This document shows, piece after piece, positions 27,423 through 36,645 of a stretch of 64,000 nucleotides of DNA. This DNA comes from Clostridium sp. OF09-36. GTDB taxonomy: Bacteria > Bacillota > Clostridia > Lachnospirales > Lachnospiraceae. Each line of letters starts with the position of its first letter. The stretch's first letter is position 1. The notes below the pieces were generated by a model. The model was not told the origin of the DNA and did not search any database. It worked only from the letters and a program-made list of their open reading frames with translations. The DNA lies in NCBI RefSeq assembly GCF_003481985.1, contig NZ_QUMD01000009.1, positions 1 to 64,000 of the forward strand. The letters run 5' to 3'. The position numbers and the translations under genes were made by a program.

Positions 27423-28703
27423 ATGAGCTGGATCAAAATACCTTATGGAAATTATTATCAGGAGGCAGAATTGCCGGATGATCTGAATGTGGAGATTATA
27501 GATCCTCCACAGAAAAAAATAGAGACAGATGTTGTAGCGTGCATTGAAGATGCGCTGGATCATCCAGTTGGATCGCCAAAGTTGGAAGACATGGTTGCGA
27601 GCGGACAGAATATTGTAATTCTTGTCAACGATCAGACACGGCCGGGACCTAATGCAGAGATGGTTAAAGGGATTCGGGCACGACTGAAACGAAAAGAAAT
27701 TGCAGATGAAAATATCACGATTGTGATTGCTACCGGAAGTCATAAAGGCCCGGATTCGAAACAGTTACATAAATTGTTGGGAGGATTGGAAGAAAAGCTT
27801 AAGGTTCATGTTCATGACTGTGAAGATGGAGAGCATATTTACGTAGGAACAACAAAATTGCTGGATGTTCCCATTTATTTAGACCGTGTTGTAGCGGAGG
27901 CAGATTTTATCATTACTACAGGATTGATCTCGCCACATCAGTCTGCTGGTTATTCGGGAGGGCGAAAGAGCATTGTTCCAGGAGTGGTCAGCCTCGAAAC
28001 TTTAAAAATCCATCATTCTTTGAAAGTCCGGCCCTATGAACCTTCTGTTGGATTTTACAATGGCAATCCATTTCATGAAGTGGCGAAAGAGGCAGCAAAC
28101 ATGGTGCATGCCGGATTCATGCTGAATGTCATACAGGATCCGCATAAGCAGATTGTAGGAGCAGTGGCTGGAAATTTGGAAAAAGCGCATGCAGCAGGTG
28201 TGGAGATTTGCAGAAAAAAGAATTTGATCGATGTGCATGGGTGTGCGGATCTGATTATTACCAGTCCGGGTGGGGCACCAAGAGACATTGATCTGTGGCA
28301 AAGTCAAAAAGCGTTGTCAGTTCCGGAGATGATCTGTGTACCAGGCGAAACGACGTTTATTCTTGTTGCAGAAGCAAAGAATGGAATTCCACAGATGTTT
28401 GTAGATTGGATGAGAAGTGCTGACTCTCCACAGGATGTGATTGAACGTTATCGGCAGGAAGGGTTCGGAATTGGAAGTAACAAAGCATTTATGTATGCGA
28501 GATGTATGCTGAAGGGACGGATTATTCTGGTGAGTGAGGGAATGACCGCAAGTGAGGCACACCAGGTAAAAATGGAACATGCGGGTAATTTGCAGAGTGC
28601 GATTCAAATGGCATTAGAGAAAAAAAAGCCAAGAAAAGTAATTGTTCTGCCACGGGCCGTGAATATGATACCAAATATGATAGAAGGAGGAGAAACATTA
28701 TGA
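27423..28703 (+). CDS. larA: LarA-family nickel-pincer racemase/epimerase
   Basis: This 426-residue protein matches lactate racemase LarA, whose nickel-pincer cofactor is covalently held by a lysine and which epimerises 2-hydroxy acids by hydride transfer. His107 (ATGSHKG), His172 (LISPHQSAGYSGG), Lys182 (RKSIVPGV) and His197/198 (IHHSL) correspond to L. plantarum His108, His174, Lys184 and His200. LarA homologues act on lactate, malate and larger hydroxy acids, so the substrate is open. The cofactor genes larB, larC and larE are not in the window. The start is ATG 27423 after GGGAGGTGTG; ATGA overlap (28700-28703) couples it to the DUF6282 gene. The divergent LysR is the likely regulator. 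Confidence 0.9.
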   Translation: MSWIKIPYGNYYQEAELPDDLNVEIIDPPQKKIETDVVACIEDALDHPVGSPKLEDMVASGQNIVILVNDQTRPGPNAEMVKGIRARLKRKEIADENITIVIATGSHKGPDSKQLHKLLGGLEEKLKVHVHDCEDGEHIYVGTTKLLDVPIYLDRVVAEADFIITTGLISPHQSAGYSGGRKSIVPGVVSLETLKIHHSLKVRPYEPSVGFYNGNPFHEVAKEAANMVHAGFMLNVIQDPHKQIVGAVAGNLEKAHAAGVEICRKKNLIDVHGCADLIITSPGGAPRDIDLWQSQKALSVPEMICVPGETTFILVAEAKNGIPQMFVDWMRSADSPQDVIERYRQEGFGIGSNKAFMYARCMLKGRIILVSEGMTASEAHQVKMEHAGNLQSAIQMALEKKKPRKVIVLPRAVNMIPNMIEGGETL

Positions 28704-29578
28704 TTTCCATGAAAGGGGCATGTGATCTTCACATTCATACCGCGCCGGATATTTTTACAAGGATTGCTGATGATGTGGAAACTGCAACGGTATGTAGGGA
28801 TGCAGGGATGAAAGCAATTGTATTAAAATGTCACGCAGATACGACGATGACTCGTGCGTGGCACACACAGAATCAGGTGCCTGGAATCCGGGTTTATGGA
28901 GGAATTGTTCTGAATCTGAATGTGGGTGGAATCAATCCTGCAGCAGTTGATGTGGCGTTGAAAATGGGGGCGGTTGAGGTTTGGATGCCAACCTATCACT
29001 CACTGGCACATTATCAGGCAACTGGACTGATGGGAGGATATGGCCACCAGGGGGCAGATGTAAAGACCAGTTATCCGGTAAAGCCAATTACGATTCTGAA
29101 TGAACAGGGAAATTTGATCCCGGAGGTTTATCAGATATTGGAATTGGTGAATCAGCATAATGCAATCATAGGAACCAGTCATTTAGGGGCAGACGAGGCT
29201 ATGAAGTTGATTCGTGCGGCACGCGAGGTTGGATGCAAGAAAGTAGTTTTGACACATCCGTTTTTCAATCCACCAAAATGTACAGTAGAACAGGTAAAAG
29301 AAGCAGTGGATCTTGGTGCATTTGTGGAGTTTTGTTCTGGCAATGCGCTTAGTCCGATTCCGGCACCGATTTCTCTGGACCTTTATAAAGAGGTAATCGA
29401 ATGTTGCGGAGCAGACCAGTTGATCATATCAAGTGATACCGGGCATCCAAGAAAAACCATGGCTCCGGAGACGAGCAGAATGTTTGCGCAGAGCCTGACC
29501 TATAAAGGTGTGAAAGAGGCAGATTTGGATCGGATGCTGAAAGATAATTATCATAAGCTGATTGAGTTTGAAGATTGA
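28700..29578 (+). CDS. DUF6282 family protein (amidohydrolase/PHP-like)
   Basis: This 292-residue protein starts with CDLHIHTAPD (His11 and His13), an HxH metal motif at the first strand as in metal-dependent hydrolases. KCHADTT, IGTSHLGA, VLTHPFF and IISSDTGHP follow and supply further possible metal ligands. It resembles the DUF6282 group of TIM-barrel hydrolases with no assigned reaction. Translation is coupled to larA by a four-base overlap, so it most likely acts on the same compound or on its epimer. A second member lies at 35627 behind the TRAP transporter. It could be a lactonase, a hydratase/dehydratase or an amidohydrolase; I cannot choose. Confidence 0.8.
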   Translation: MISMKGACDLHIHTAPDIFTRIADDVETATVCRDAGMKAIVLKCHADTTMTRAWHTQNQVPGIRVYGGIVLNLNVGGINPAAVDVALKMGAVEVWMPTYHSLAHYQATGLMGGYGHQGADVKTSYPVKPITILNEQGNLIPEVYQILELVNQHNAIIGTSHLGADEAMKLIRAAREVGCKKVVLTHPFFNPPKCTVEQVKEAVDLGAFVEFCSGNALSPIPAPISLDLYKEVIECCGADQLIISSDTGHPRKTMAPETSRMFAQSLTYKGVKEADLDRMLKDNYHKLIEFED

Positions 29579-29604
29579 TTTTAAACATATTTTGTGCAAA
29601 ATAT

Positions 29605-29642
29605 AACGAAGCGGTCTGGTAGTTTTGCCAGACCGCTTCGTT
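29605..29642. terminator. Bidirectional terminator between DUF6282 and lactonase genes
   Basis: AACGAAGCGGTCTGG (29605-29619) and CCAGACCGCTTCGTT (29628-29642) pair perfectly over 15 bp, between two convergent genes. Confidence 0.85.
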
Positions 29643-29662
29643 GCAAAGAATATAAATATATT

Positions 29663-30703
29663 TTATTTAAAAGTAATACAAACCGGGCTTCCGGTCGGAA
29701 TAATATTCAAGGTCGGGATCAACTGAGCAGTCACCGGATCAAAATTAAATTCGATGATGGTATCGCTGTCCTCGTTTGCTACATAACATTTTCCGTTTGG
29801 AGCGAAACAGAAGAAACGCGGTGTTTTTCCAAGGCAAGGATAAAAACCGGTGTTTTTTAAATAACCAGTGTGTGTATCAATGTGATATACAGCAATACTG
29901 TCTGTGTAGCGATTGGAGACAAGGACAAATTCTCCGCTTGGATCAATTATAACCTCACTGGCGTCAGAGTAGGAAGTAATGGTTTCAGGAACCGTGGATA
30001 ATTCCTGAAGTGCTTTCATTTTTCCGGTATTTTCATCAAACTGGAAGTAGAGAACCTTGTCGCCTTTTTCTTCACACATGTACAGCCAGCGATTGTTTGG
30101 ATGCATTGCAGCATGTCGCGGTTCGTCCCAGGTTCTTGCCATAAAACGATCGGTTTCCGTAAGTTCGCCTGTTTCATGGTTGTATTTTAATGCACGCATT
30201 TGGCCATAACCATTTACGCGCCCCTGCGCACAGGCAAAAATGTAATTTTTCTTTTGATCCCAAAGACACTGGTGAACGGTAGAAACCTTGCCGGCCTCTT
30301 TTCCTTCATAAGTGAAGGTGGAAACAATTTCTCCAAGTGAGCCATCCAAGTTGCGTTTTACCGTATAAAGGGTTCCGCCCTGAAGGGTCGCGATGATAAC
30401 ATGCTTGTTTTCTGCATCGACAGTAATATCAACTGGATTTTTTCCACCAATATCGATGGTATTTAAGTGTTTTAAAGTGCCGTCTTCCTTAATTTCATAA
30501 GAAGAAGCAAGTGTTAGATCCCCATGGACGCTGTAAAGATATTTCTTTTCCAGATCCAGACATTGATAGCTTGGATTTGCTTCGGTATAGAGACACTGTT
30601 TTTCAGTCCAGTGTCCTTCTGGTGAGATTTCATACACAACCAGACCTTTTCCTCTGGCGTTGCGTTCTTTTGTGGTGCGGCAGCCAACATATGCGTACTT
30701 CAT
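29663..30703 (-). CDS. Lactonase-family seven-bladed beta-propeller protein
   Basis: This 346-residue protein resembles 6-phosphogluconolactonase (YbhE/Pgl) and other lactonase-family propellers: YAYVGCRTTKERNARGKGL at the start, then repeated strands such as GKNPVDITVDAENKHVI, EPRHAAMHPNNRWLYMCEE and KTPRFFCFAPNGKCYVANED. Such enzymes open sugar-acid or hydroxy-acid lactones in the cytoplasm. ATG 30703 follows GAGGAGGTTT; a start seven codons upstream overlaps it. It sits between larA/DUF6282 and MmgE/PrpD genes, so the substrate is more likely a lactone in that pathway than 6-phosphogluconolactone. It is transcribed in the opposite direction to its neighbours and shares a 223-bp upstream region with the MmgE/PrpD gene. 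Confidence 0.85.
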   Translation of the reverse strand: MKYAYVGCRTTKERNARGKGLVVYEISPEGHWTEKQCLYTEANPSYQCLDLEKKYLYSVHGDLTLASSYEIKEDGTLKHLNTIDIGGKNPVDITVDAENKHVIIATLQGGTLYTVKRNLDGSLGEIVSTFTYEGKEAGKVSTVHQCLWDQKKNYIFACAQGRVNGYGQMRALKYNHETGELTETDRFMARTWDEPRHAAMHPNNRWLYMCEEKGDKVLYFQFDENTGKMKALQELSTVPETITSYSDASEVIIDPSGEFVLVSNRYTDSIAVYHIDTHTGYLKNTGFYPCLGKTPRFFCFAPNGKCYVANEDSDTIIEFNFDPVTAQLIPTLNIIPTGSPVCITFK

Positions 30704-30868
30704 GAAATAAACCTCCTCAATCATTCAATGTTAGTTTGATTATATCTGAAAAAATAAACAAAGTAAAATTCTAAAAATCAATAAGAGTAATAATGAAAAA
30801 ACTATGATTTTGTTTAAAATAGCTAGAATATATAGGAAAAACCAATGAAAACTATTAAAATTTAATAT

Positions 30869-30897
30869 TTTACAATATGGCAATTTTTTGCAATAAT
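30869..30897 (+). promoter_or_regulatory. Promoter of the MmgE/PrpD gene
   Basis: TTTACA (30869-30874), 17 bases, AATAAT (30892-30897), in the text TATTTTACAATATGG. TTTAC-type set; the -10 box is weak. Confidence 0.5.
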
Positions 30898-30926
30898 AAT
30901 GAAAACAGACGAAGGGAGAATTACCT

Positions 30927-32282
30927 ATGACAGAATTGAGAGAACTTGCAAGGTTTGTGCATGATCTGAAATGGGAAAATGTGCCGGACGATGTAAAAGA
31001 AACAACAAAAAAAGTTCTGATTGACTCAGTTGGTGTTGGAGTCGGTGCATGTAGGAATGAGCAGAATGTGAATATCATTCGCGAATTCACGAATCTTTGC
31101 AATGACCATACGGTGAGCATCTGGGGGCAGAAAGAAAAAACATCCTTATTTCAGGCTGTGTTTTTAAATGCTCTGGAAGGGCATACACTGGAGATGGACG
31201 ATGTGCATACTAGATCTAAAACACACATTGGAACGGTTGTCACGCCTGCAGTATGGAGTGTGGCGGAGTATGAAAAAAAGAACGGGCAGGAACTTCTGCT
31301 TGCAGAATTATGTGGGTATGAAGTCACAGCCAGAATCGGAATGGCATTAGGGGTATCTGCTCACAGAAATCTGGGATGGCATGCAACTTCTACGGCTGGT
31401 GTCATTGGTGCTGCAGCAGCATGTGCAAAGCTCTTGAATCTGAGTGAAGATGAGATTGTATATGCCATGGGTATGGCAGCGCAGGAAGCTGGTGGAACCT
31501 GGGCATTTCTGGGTGATGGCGCAAGCTGCAAGATTTTGAATCCTGCAACTGCAGCATGCACCGGAGCTAAATGTGCGTATCTTGCAAAGGCAGGGATGAC
31601 AGGACCGGAACATGTGTTAACAACAGAAGATGGCGGAATGCTTGCAGCTATGTCAAACGGATACGATGTTAGCAAGGTATCTGCAAACCTTGGAACCATT
31701 TGGGAAGTAAAATATATGGATAATAAACCATATCCTTGTTGCCGCAGTACACATTGCACCATCGATGCTTCTCTTTATCTGATGGAACATGATGGAGTAC
31801 GGCCTGAACAGATTGATCATATTGAGGTATATACCTATCTGGTCGGAAACAAGCAGTGCGGTATGAGCGACGGAAGTATTCATCCAACCAAGGCTGTGGA
31901 GGCAAAGTTCTCAACACCATTTACAGTAGCCACTGCTCTTTTATATGGAAGAGTAACGCTGGAAGAATTTACACAGGATAAAATTGATGATCCCAAGGTT
32001 CAGGAACTTCTGAGCCATGTAAAGGTAATTACGGATGATACATTTACCAGTCGCTACCCGGATCATTGGGGATGTCGGGTCGTGGCGTACTTAAAGGACG
32101 GCAGCAGGCATGAGGCAACCATACCAGACGCTTCGGGCAGTACGGATAATCCCCTTACGACACAACAGCTCACCGCTAAGATCAAGGGTATTTTGCTTCG
32201 AGTCATGGATGAAACAAAAGCAGAGGAAACTATGGAATATCTGCACAATATTGAGATGGTATCGGAACTTCGTTCTGTATGA
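30927..32282 (+). CDS. MmgE/PrpD family dehydratase/isomerase
   Basis: This 451-residue protein belongs to the MmgE/PrpD family, whose members include 2-methylcitrate dehydratase and cis-aconitate decarboxylase and which need no Fe-S cluster. Family text is seen in GHTLEMDDVHTRSKTHIG, GWHATSTAGVIGAAAACAKL and NKPYPCCRSTHCTIDA (active-site lid and substrate pocket). Length equals the usual 440-500. ATG 30927 follows GAAGGGAG. It may dehydrate a citrate-like acid, perhaps 2-methylcitrate or citramalate-derived compounds. The TAXI-TRAP transporter follows after 200 bases with its own promoter. The window lacks prpB and prpC, so the classical methylcitrate cycle is not complete here. Confidence 0.9.
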   Translation: MTELRELARFVHDLKWENVPDDVKETTKKVLIDSVGVGVGACRNEQNVNIIREFTNLCNDHTVSIWGQKEKTSLFQAVFLNALEGHTLEMDDVHTRSKTHIGTVVTPAVWSVAEYEKKNGQELLLAELCGYEVTARIGMALGVSAHRNLGWHATSTAGVIGAAAACAKLLNLSEDEIVYAMGMAAQEAGGTWAFLGDGASCKILNPATAACTGAKCAYLAKAGMTGPEHVLTTEDGGMLAAMSNGYDVSKVSANLGTIWEVKYMDNKPYPCCRSTHCTIDASLYLMEHDGVRPEQIDHIEVYTYLVGNKQCGMSDGSIHPTKAVEAKFSTPFTVATALLYGRVTLEEFTQDKIDDPKVQELLSHVKVITDDTFTSRYPDHWGCRVVAYLKDGSRHEATIPDASGSTDNPLTTQQLTAKIKGILLRVMDETKAEETMEYLHNIEMVSELRSV

Positions 32283-32384
32283 TTTTGAAAATTTTATGCT
32301 GCGATTGACTAATATATAGAATAATAAAGAAATTAATGTTTTCTTTATATCATTTTGACTATACCATTCATAGAAATTATGTAT

Positions 32385-32413
32385 TTGAAAAAGTTCATCA
32401 TAAAAAGTATAAT
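32385..32413 (+). promoter_or_regulatory. Promoter of the TAXI-TRAP operon
   Basis: TTGAAA (32385-32390), 17 bases, perfect TATAAT (32408-32413). The 32283-32483 gap is AT-rich and shows no gene. Confidence 0.7.
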
Positions 32414-32483
32414 AAAGTCACAAGTTGCAAATACAAATTTTTAAGAAAAACAAACAAATTATACAATGTGGAGGGAATGTTAC

Positions 32484-33560
32484 ATGAAAAAAGCATTATC
32501 AGTTATGATGGCAACAGCAATGGCAGCAGCAGCTCTGACCGGATGTGGTGGAGGAAGCTCCAGCTCGTCTGAAACTCAGGCACCGGCTGCCAACGGGGGT
32601 GCAGCAGAAACCAAAGCAGCTGCGGCAAGCGGTGAAAAAGCAGAAGATGTTTTTTGGACCGTTATGGCATGCCCGTCAAGCTCTGCATTATATCCGTTCT
32701 GGGTATCCATTGGCGAAGGTATCCCGAGCGTATTCCCACAGTACAAGATCACAGTATCTGAAGGACAGGGTGCAGTTGCAATTACCAAGGCAGTGAGAAA
32801 TGGTGACGCAGATCTTGGAAACTCCGTATCTGCTACTGACTATGAGAGCTACAACGGTATCGGAAGCTTTGAAGGACAGCCGAGCAAAGATTCCCGTATG
32901 CTTTTCTACTATGAGGTTACCGGCGAGATGATGTGCGTGAGCAAAGACTCCGGAATCACAAAACTGGCTGATTTAAAGGGTAAGAAGTTCTGTCCGGGCG
33001 GTACCGGTACTTCTGCAGAGAGCATTTTCAAAAACATCTGTGACCTGTTTGACTGTGCACCGGATTACTTCACAGCAAGCCAGAGTGACTCCGCAGATGC
33101 TTATGCAAACCGCGAGATCGTTGGTACTGTAAAACTTGGACCGGTGGTAGATTCCTACGTTATGCAGCTTGATGCATCTATCCCGATCGATATCATTGAC
33201 CTCTCCGAGGACGAGATCGCAAAGATTCGTGAGAAATATCCATACCTGATTGAAGTTGATATTCCGGCAGGCACCTATGATGGTGTTGATCATGACGTAC
33301 ATACCGTTGGTACTCCGCAGGGATGTCAGACCACTACCGCAGTTTCCCAGCAGGATGGTTACAATGTATGTAAGGCTGTATTCGAAGATGCAAAAGAAAA
33401 ATGGCAGGCAGCATATCCGGTTGGCGCAGAGAACGATCTTGTAGAGCTGACTCTGTCTTCCTCCATTCCGTTACATGCAGGCACCGTTCAGTATCTGACC
33501 GAGATTGGCGTAGATGTACCAGAAGAGTTAATTCCAGAGGAATATGTCCCGGTTCAGTAA
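32484..33560 (+). CDS. TAXI-family TRAP transporter substrate-binding lipoprotein
   Basis: This 358-residue exported lipoprotein has the lipobox ALTGC with Cys21, a Ser/Ala-rich linker, and a binding domain. Its text includes WVSIGEGIPSVFPQYKITVS, VRNGDADLGNSVS and LKGKKFCPGGTGTSAES, typical of the TAXI (TRAP-associated extracytoplasmic immunogenic) type. Members bind dicarboxylates, amino acids or unknown acids outside the membrane. ATG 32484 follows TGGAGGG; an upstream start at 32466 overlaps that site and is rejected. A hairpin separates it from the permease gene, which can raise the binding protein relative to the permease. From context the ligand is likely a hydroxy di- or tricarboxylate. 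Confidence 0.93.
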   Translation: MKKALSVMMATAMAAAALTGCGGGSSSSSETQAPAANGGAAETKAAAASGEKAEDVFWTVMACPSSSALYPFWVSIGEGIPSVFPQYKITVSEGQGAVAITKAVRNGDADLGNSVSATDYESYNGIGSFEGQPSKDSRMLFYYEVTGEMMCVSKDSGITKLADLKGKKFCPGGTGTSAESIFKNICDLFDCAPDYFTASQSDSADAYANREIVGTVKLGPVVDSYVMQLDASIPIDIIDLSEDEIAKIREKYPYLIEVDIPAGTYDGVDHDVHTVGTPQGCQTTTAVSQQDGYNVCKAVFEDAKEKWQAAYPVGAENDLVELTLSSSIPLHAGTVQYLTEIGVDVPEELIPEEYVPVQ

Positions 33561-33586
33561 TGCAATTTGATACCAAAAATAAATGA

Positions 33587-33611
33587 TCGCAGCTCTTTTT
33601 AAGAGCTGCGA
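33587..33611 (+). promoter_or_regulatory. Intercistronic hairpin between binding protein and permease
   Basis: TCGCAGCTCTT and AAGAGCTGCGA pair perfectly over 11 bp with a 3-base loop and no strong T-run behind it. It is probably an mRNA-stabilising or attenuating element. Confidence 0.7.
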
Positions 33612-33631
33612 CCACTTTAAGGAGAGATAAC

Positions 33632-35503
33632 ATGAGAAAACTTAATGGATTCTGGAAACACTTCATTACGTTCATGTCTGTCGCACTGGTGCTTTTTCAG
33701 ATCTATACGGCAGGTTTTGGCGTATTCCCGGATATCGTTCAGCGAAGCGTGCACCTGTTCTTCGTACTTGGAATGATTTATATCCGCAAGCCGATCAAAA
33801 AGGGTGTAGCAATGGATCATGTGCCGATTTATGATATTATATGTTGCATTCTCTGCCTGGTCTGCACCGGATATCTGATTACGATTTATGACAAGATTCT
33901 GTGGGATCCGTCTCAGTGGATCAGCACTGCAGATAAAGTTTTTGCAGTTATTCTGGTTATTCTGATTCTGGAAGCAAGCCGCCGGGCAGTAGGTCTTACA
34001 TTCCCGATCATGGCTATTTTCTTCCTGTTCTATGCAATGAGAGGACAGTTGTTCCCTGGTACCTGGGCACATAAAAACTTTACATTTAATCAGGTATTCT
34101 GGATGCTGTATCATACCACAAACGGTATCTGGGGTCAGATGGTTGGTCTGTCTGCTGGTATGCTGGCTATGTTCGGTATTTTTGGCGCAGTTCTTTCTAT
34201 CACTGGCGGTTCCCAGACTTTTATTCACATTGCTCAGAAGCTGACCGGTAAGGCAACCGGCGGTCCTGGCAAGGTTGCGCTGATCGCATCTGGTCTGTTT
34301 GGAATGATTTCTGGTTCCGCAATGGCAAACGTTGTTGCTACTGGTACCTTTACCATCCCGATGATGAAGGATGAGGGTTACGACAAAGAGTGGTCCGCTG
34401 CAATCAGTGCAGTGGGTTCCTGCGGCGGTCAGTTGATGCCTCCGATCATGGGTTCTGCAGCATTCATTATGGCACAGCTGATTGGCGTTCCATATATGAG
34501 CATTGCAAAAGCAGCGTTGCTGCCTGCAATCCTGTATTATCTTGGCGCTTTTGTTGCAATTCATTATATCAGTAAACGCCTTGGCATTAAGGGTAGAGGT
34601 GTGGAGGCAAAACTTGGCAAGATTGAGCTTGCAATTATCTTTATCCCGCTTGGTGTTTTCGTTGGATTCCTGGCTATGGGCTATACAGTTACCAAAGCAG
34701 CTTTCTGGGCAACCATCATTGGTGTTGCAACTGCCGCAATCTGCTACTTTATTCAAAAAGATGCAGATGCTGTTAAGAAGACAGGAAAACTGTGCATGGA
34801 TGTATGTACAGAAGGCGCAGGAAGCATTTTAAGCATGGCAGGCCTGTTAGCTGGAGCCCAGATTTCTATCGCGCTGATTTCTCAGACTGGTTTTGGCGTA
34901 AAATTATCTTCCATGATCGTATCCATCGGTCAGGGACATCTGTTCCCATGTCTGGTACTTTCCATGGTAGTATGCTTTATCCTTGGTATGGGTCTTCCGC
35001 CGACAGCAGCATATGTTCTCGCAGCATCCATCCTTGCACCGGCCCTGATCACACTCGGTCTTCCGGATTTGGTGGCGCACTTGTTCGTATTCTACTTCTC
35101 CACGATTGGTGCAATTACACCTCCGGTTTGTGCAGCAGTATTTCTTGCATCCGGTATTGCGGATTCCAACTGGCTTAAGACAGGATTCCTTTCCGTACTG
35201 CTTGCAATTCCGGCATTCCTGGTTCCGTTCACCTTTGCTTATGATGAAGCTCTGATGCTGAATGGTGGCGTAAGCGATATCGTAATCTGCACGGTAACTG
35301 CAGTGATTGGTGTATTCTTTATGGGTATTTCCATTGCGGGTTATCTGAAGAAAGATATGAACATGATTATCCGTTTGATTATGTTCCTGGGTGGTGTATG
35401 CATGTTCACACCAAGCATGATCGCTTCTGTTGTAGGTATCATTATTTGTGCAGTAAGCTATGTGATGGCTGGAGGCTTTACAAAGAAAGCGGCTGCAGCA
35501 TAA
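33632..35503 (+). CDS. TRAP transporter fused permease (DctQM type)
   Basis: This 623-residue membrane protein fuses the four-helix small subunit with the twelve-helix large subunit, as is usual in TAXI-TRAP systems. The small part covers roughly residues 1-130. The large part shows TNGIWGQMVGLSAGMLAMFG, SGLFGMISGSAMANVVATG and LGMGLPPTAAYVLAASILAP. It uses an ion gradient (sodium or proton) to carry the acid delivered by the preceding lipoprotein. ATG 33632 follows AAGGAGAG. C-terminal extension helices after residue 520 complete a DUF3394-like end. A terminator lies downstream, so this and the binding protein form one unit. Confidence 0.93.
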   Translation: MRKLNGFWKHFITFMSVALVLFQIYTAGFGVFPDIVQRSVHLFFVLGMIYIRKPIKKGVAMDHVPIYDIICCILCLVCTGYLITIYDKILWDPSQWISTADKVFAVILVILILEASRRAVGLTFPIMAIFFLFYAMRGQLFPGTWAHKNFTFNQVFWMLYHTTNGIWGQMVGLSAGMLAMFGIFGAVLSITGGSQTFIHIAQKLTGKATGGPGKVALIASGLFGMISGSAMANVVATGTFTIPMMKDEGYDKEWSAAISAVGSCGGQLMPPIMGSAAFIMAQLIGVPYMSIAKAALLPAILYYLGAFVAIHYISKRLGIKGRGVEAKLGKIELAIIFIPLGVFVGFLAMGYTVTKAAFWATIIGVATAAICYFIQKDADAVKKTGKLCMDVCTEGAGSILSMAGLLAGAQISIALISQTGFGVKLSSMIVSIGQGHLFPCLVLSMVVCFILGMGLPPTAAYVLAASILAPALITLGLPDLVAHLFVFYFSTIGAITPPVCAAVFLASGIADSNWLKTGFLSVLLAIPAFLVPFTFAYDEALMLNGGVSDIVICTVTAVIGVFFMGISIAGYLKKDMNMIIRLIMFLGGVCMFTPSMIASVVGIIICAVSYVMAGGFTKKAAAA

Positions 35504-35542
35504 GTACAGTTTTGTATTAAAAAAGAAATAACAAAGAAATAA

Positions 35543-35584
35543 CAAAGGCAGAGTTTGTGGTCTGATCCGCGGACCCTGCCTTTG
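35543..35584 (+). terminator. Terminator after the TRAP permease
   Basis: CAAAGGCAG (35543-35551) pairs with CTGCCTTTG (35576-35584); the T-run is poor, so read-through into the next gene is possible. Confidence 0.6.
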
Positions 35585-35626
35585 CTACATAAAAAAATAA
35601 AATTCATAATTACGGAGGCTAAGGTT

Positions 35627-36472
35627 ATGGGACGTTTGACGGGAATTATTGATATGCATATTCATTCTGCACCGGATATCCGCCAGAGAAAGCTGGATGA
35701 TCTGCAGTTAATGGAAGCTGCAGTGGAACGTGGCGTGAGAGCAATTGTGATTAAATCGCACATGGTACCTACAGCAGACCGCGCAACATTGGTCAATAAG
35801 ATTCGGCAGGAAAAATATCCGGATTCAGATTTTCAGATGTTTGGCAGTCTGGTTATGAATCTGCCGGTTGGTGGTATCAATCCGTGGGCCGTAGAAGCTT
35901 CCATCAAATTAGGTGCGAAGGAAATCTTTTTACCAACCATGACAGCAGAAAATCATTGCAGAAAAGAAAACAAAGAGCATTTCGTCTCTGTTGTAAAGGA
36001 TGGAAAAATCGTAGAACCGTTAAAGGATGTGTTTGAGCTAGTGAAGGATTATGACGTTGCTTTAGGAACAGGTCATATCTCACCATCTGAAATTTTTACT
36101 GTGGTAGAAGCTGCAAGAAATGCAGGCGTGAAAAAAATCATTGTAACGCATCCGGAGTTCCACATTGTTGGTATGAGTCTGGAAGAAGAAAAACGCATCG
36201 TGAAGGATTACGATGTTCTTTTGGAAAAGGTATATGCTCAGCCAATTGGTGGCGGTGTATATAAAAAAAATCTCCCGGACAATGTGGCTCATATGAAAGA
36301 AATCGGATGTGAGCATTTTATTGTTTCTACAGATGGCGGACAGATGCAGAATCCAGAATGGTACAATACCATTGCAGAATATATTGATTATCTGTATGAC
36401 AGTGGATTCAGTCAGGAAGAAATTGATGTCATGACAAAGAAAAACCCGGGAAGAATGCTTGGAATCGAGTAA
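35627..36472 (+). CDS. DUF6282 family protein (amidohydrolase/PHP-like), second copy
   Basis: This 281-residue protein starts GRLTGIIDMHIHSAPDIRQR, the HxH motif shared with the protein at 28700. It also has VIKSHMVPT, GTGHISPSE, IIVTHPEFH and FIVSTDGGQ, the same order of possible metal ligands. The two copies are clearly related but diverged. ATG 35627 follows GGAGG; the upstream start at 35555 overlaps the previous terminator and is rejected. It lies between the TRAP permease and the RraA-type aldolase, so it may process an imported acid before cleavage. Reaction not known. Confidence 0.8.
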   Translation: MGRLTGIIDMHIHSAPDIRQRKLDDLQLMEAAVERGVRAIVIKSHMVPTADRATLVNKIRQEKYPDSDFQMFGSLVMNLPVGGINPWAVEASIKLGAKEIFLPTMTAENHCRKENKEHFVSVVKDGKIVEPLKDVFELVKDYDVALGTGHISPSEIFTVVEAARNAGVKKIIVTHPEFHIVGMSLEEEKRIVKDYDVLLEKVYAQPIGGGVYKKNLPDNVAHMKEIGCEHFIVSTDGGQMQNPEWYNTIAEYIDYLYDSGFSQEEIDVMTKKNPGRMLGIE

Positions 36473-36477
36473 ACGGA

Positions 36478-36535
36478 AAACGGACATTTGTAATCTGACG
36501 GATAGACCAGAATGCAGATGTCCGTTTGTTTTTTT
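36478..36535 (+). terminator. Terminator after the second DUF6282 gene
   Basis: AAACGGACATTTG-type arm (36479-36490) pairs with CAGATGTCCGTT (36515-36526), followed by a T-run. Confidence 0.8.
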
Positions 36536-36592
36536 ATGGCCCCTCTTTTCTCTATAGAAAAAAGAATATGATATCTATGCGAAATCATGTAT

Positions 36593-36621
36593 TTTACTTA
36601 TGAAATATCAAGACTTATAAT
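36593..36621 (+). promoter_or_regulatory. Promoter of the RraA-aconitase-prpF operon
   Basis: TTTACT (36593-36598), 17 bases, perfect TATAAT (36616-36621). ATGTATTTTACTTATGAA (36587-36604) differs at one base from the element at 16168-16185. Confidence 0.75.
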
Positions 36622-36645
36622 GAAAATACAGAAGGGGGATAGCAC

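Noticed and set aside
30927..32282. Classical 2-methylcitrate cycle for propionate
   Set aside because: MmgE/PrpD and PrpF are present, but no methylcitrate synthase or methylisocitrate lyase was found in the window.
33617..34756. 379-codon minus-strand frame opposite the TRAP permease
   Set aside because: Its composition (many Cys, His and Asn) is that of the complement of a membrane-protein gene and it matches no family I recognise.
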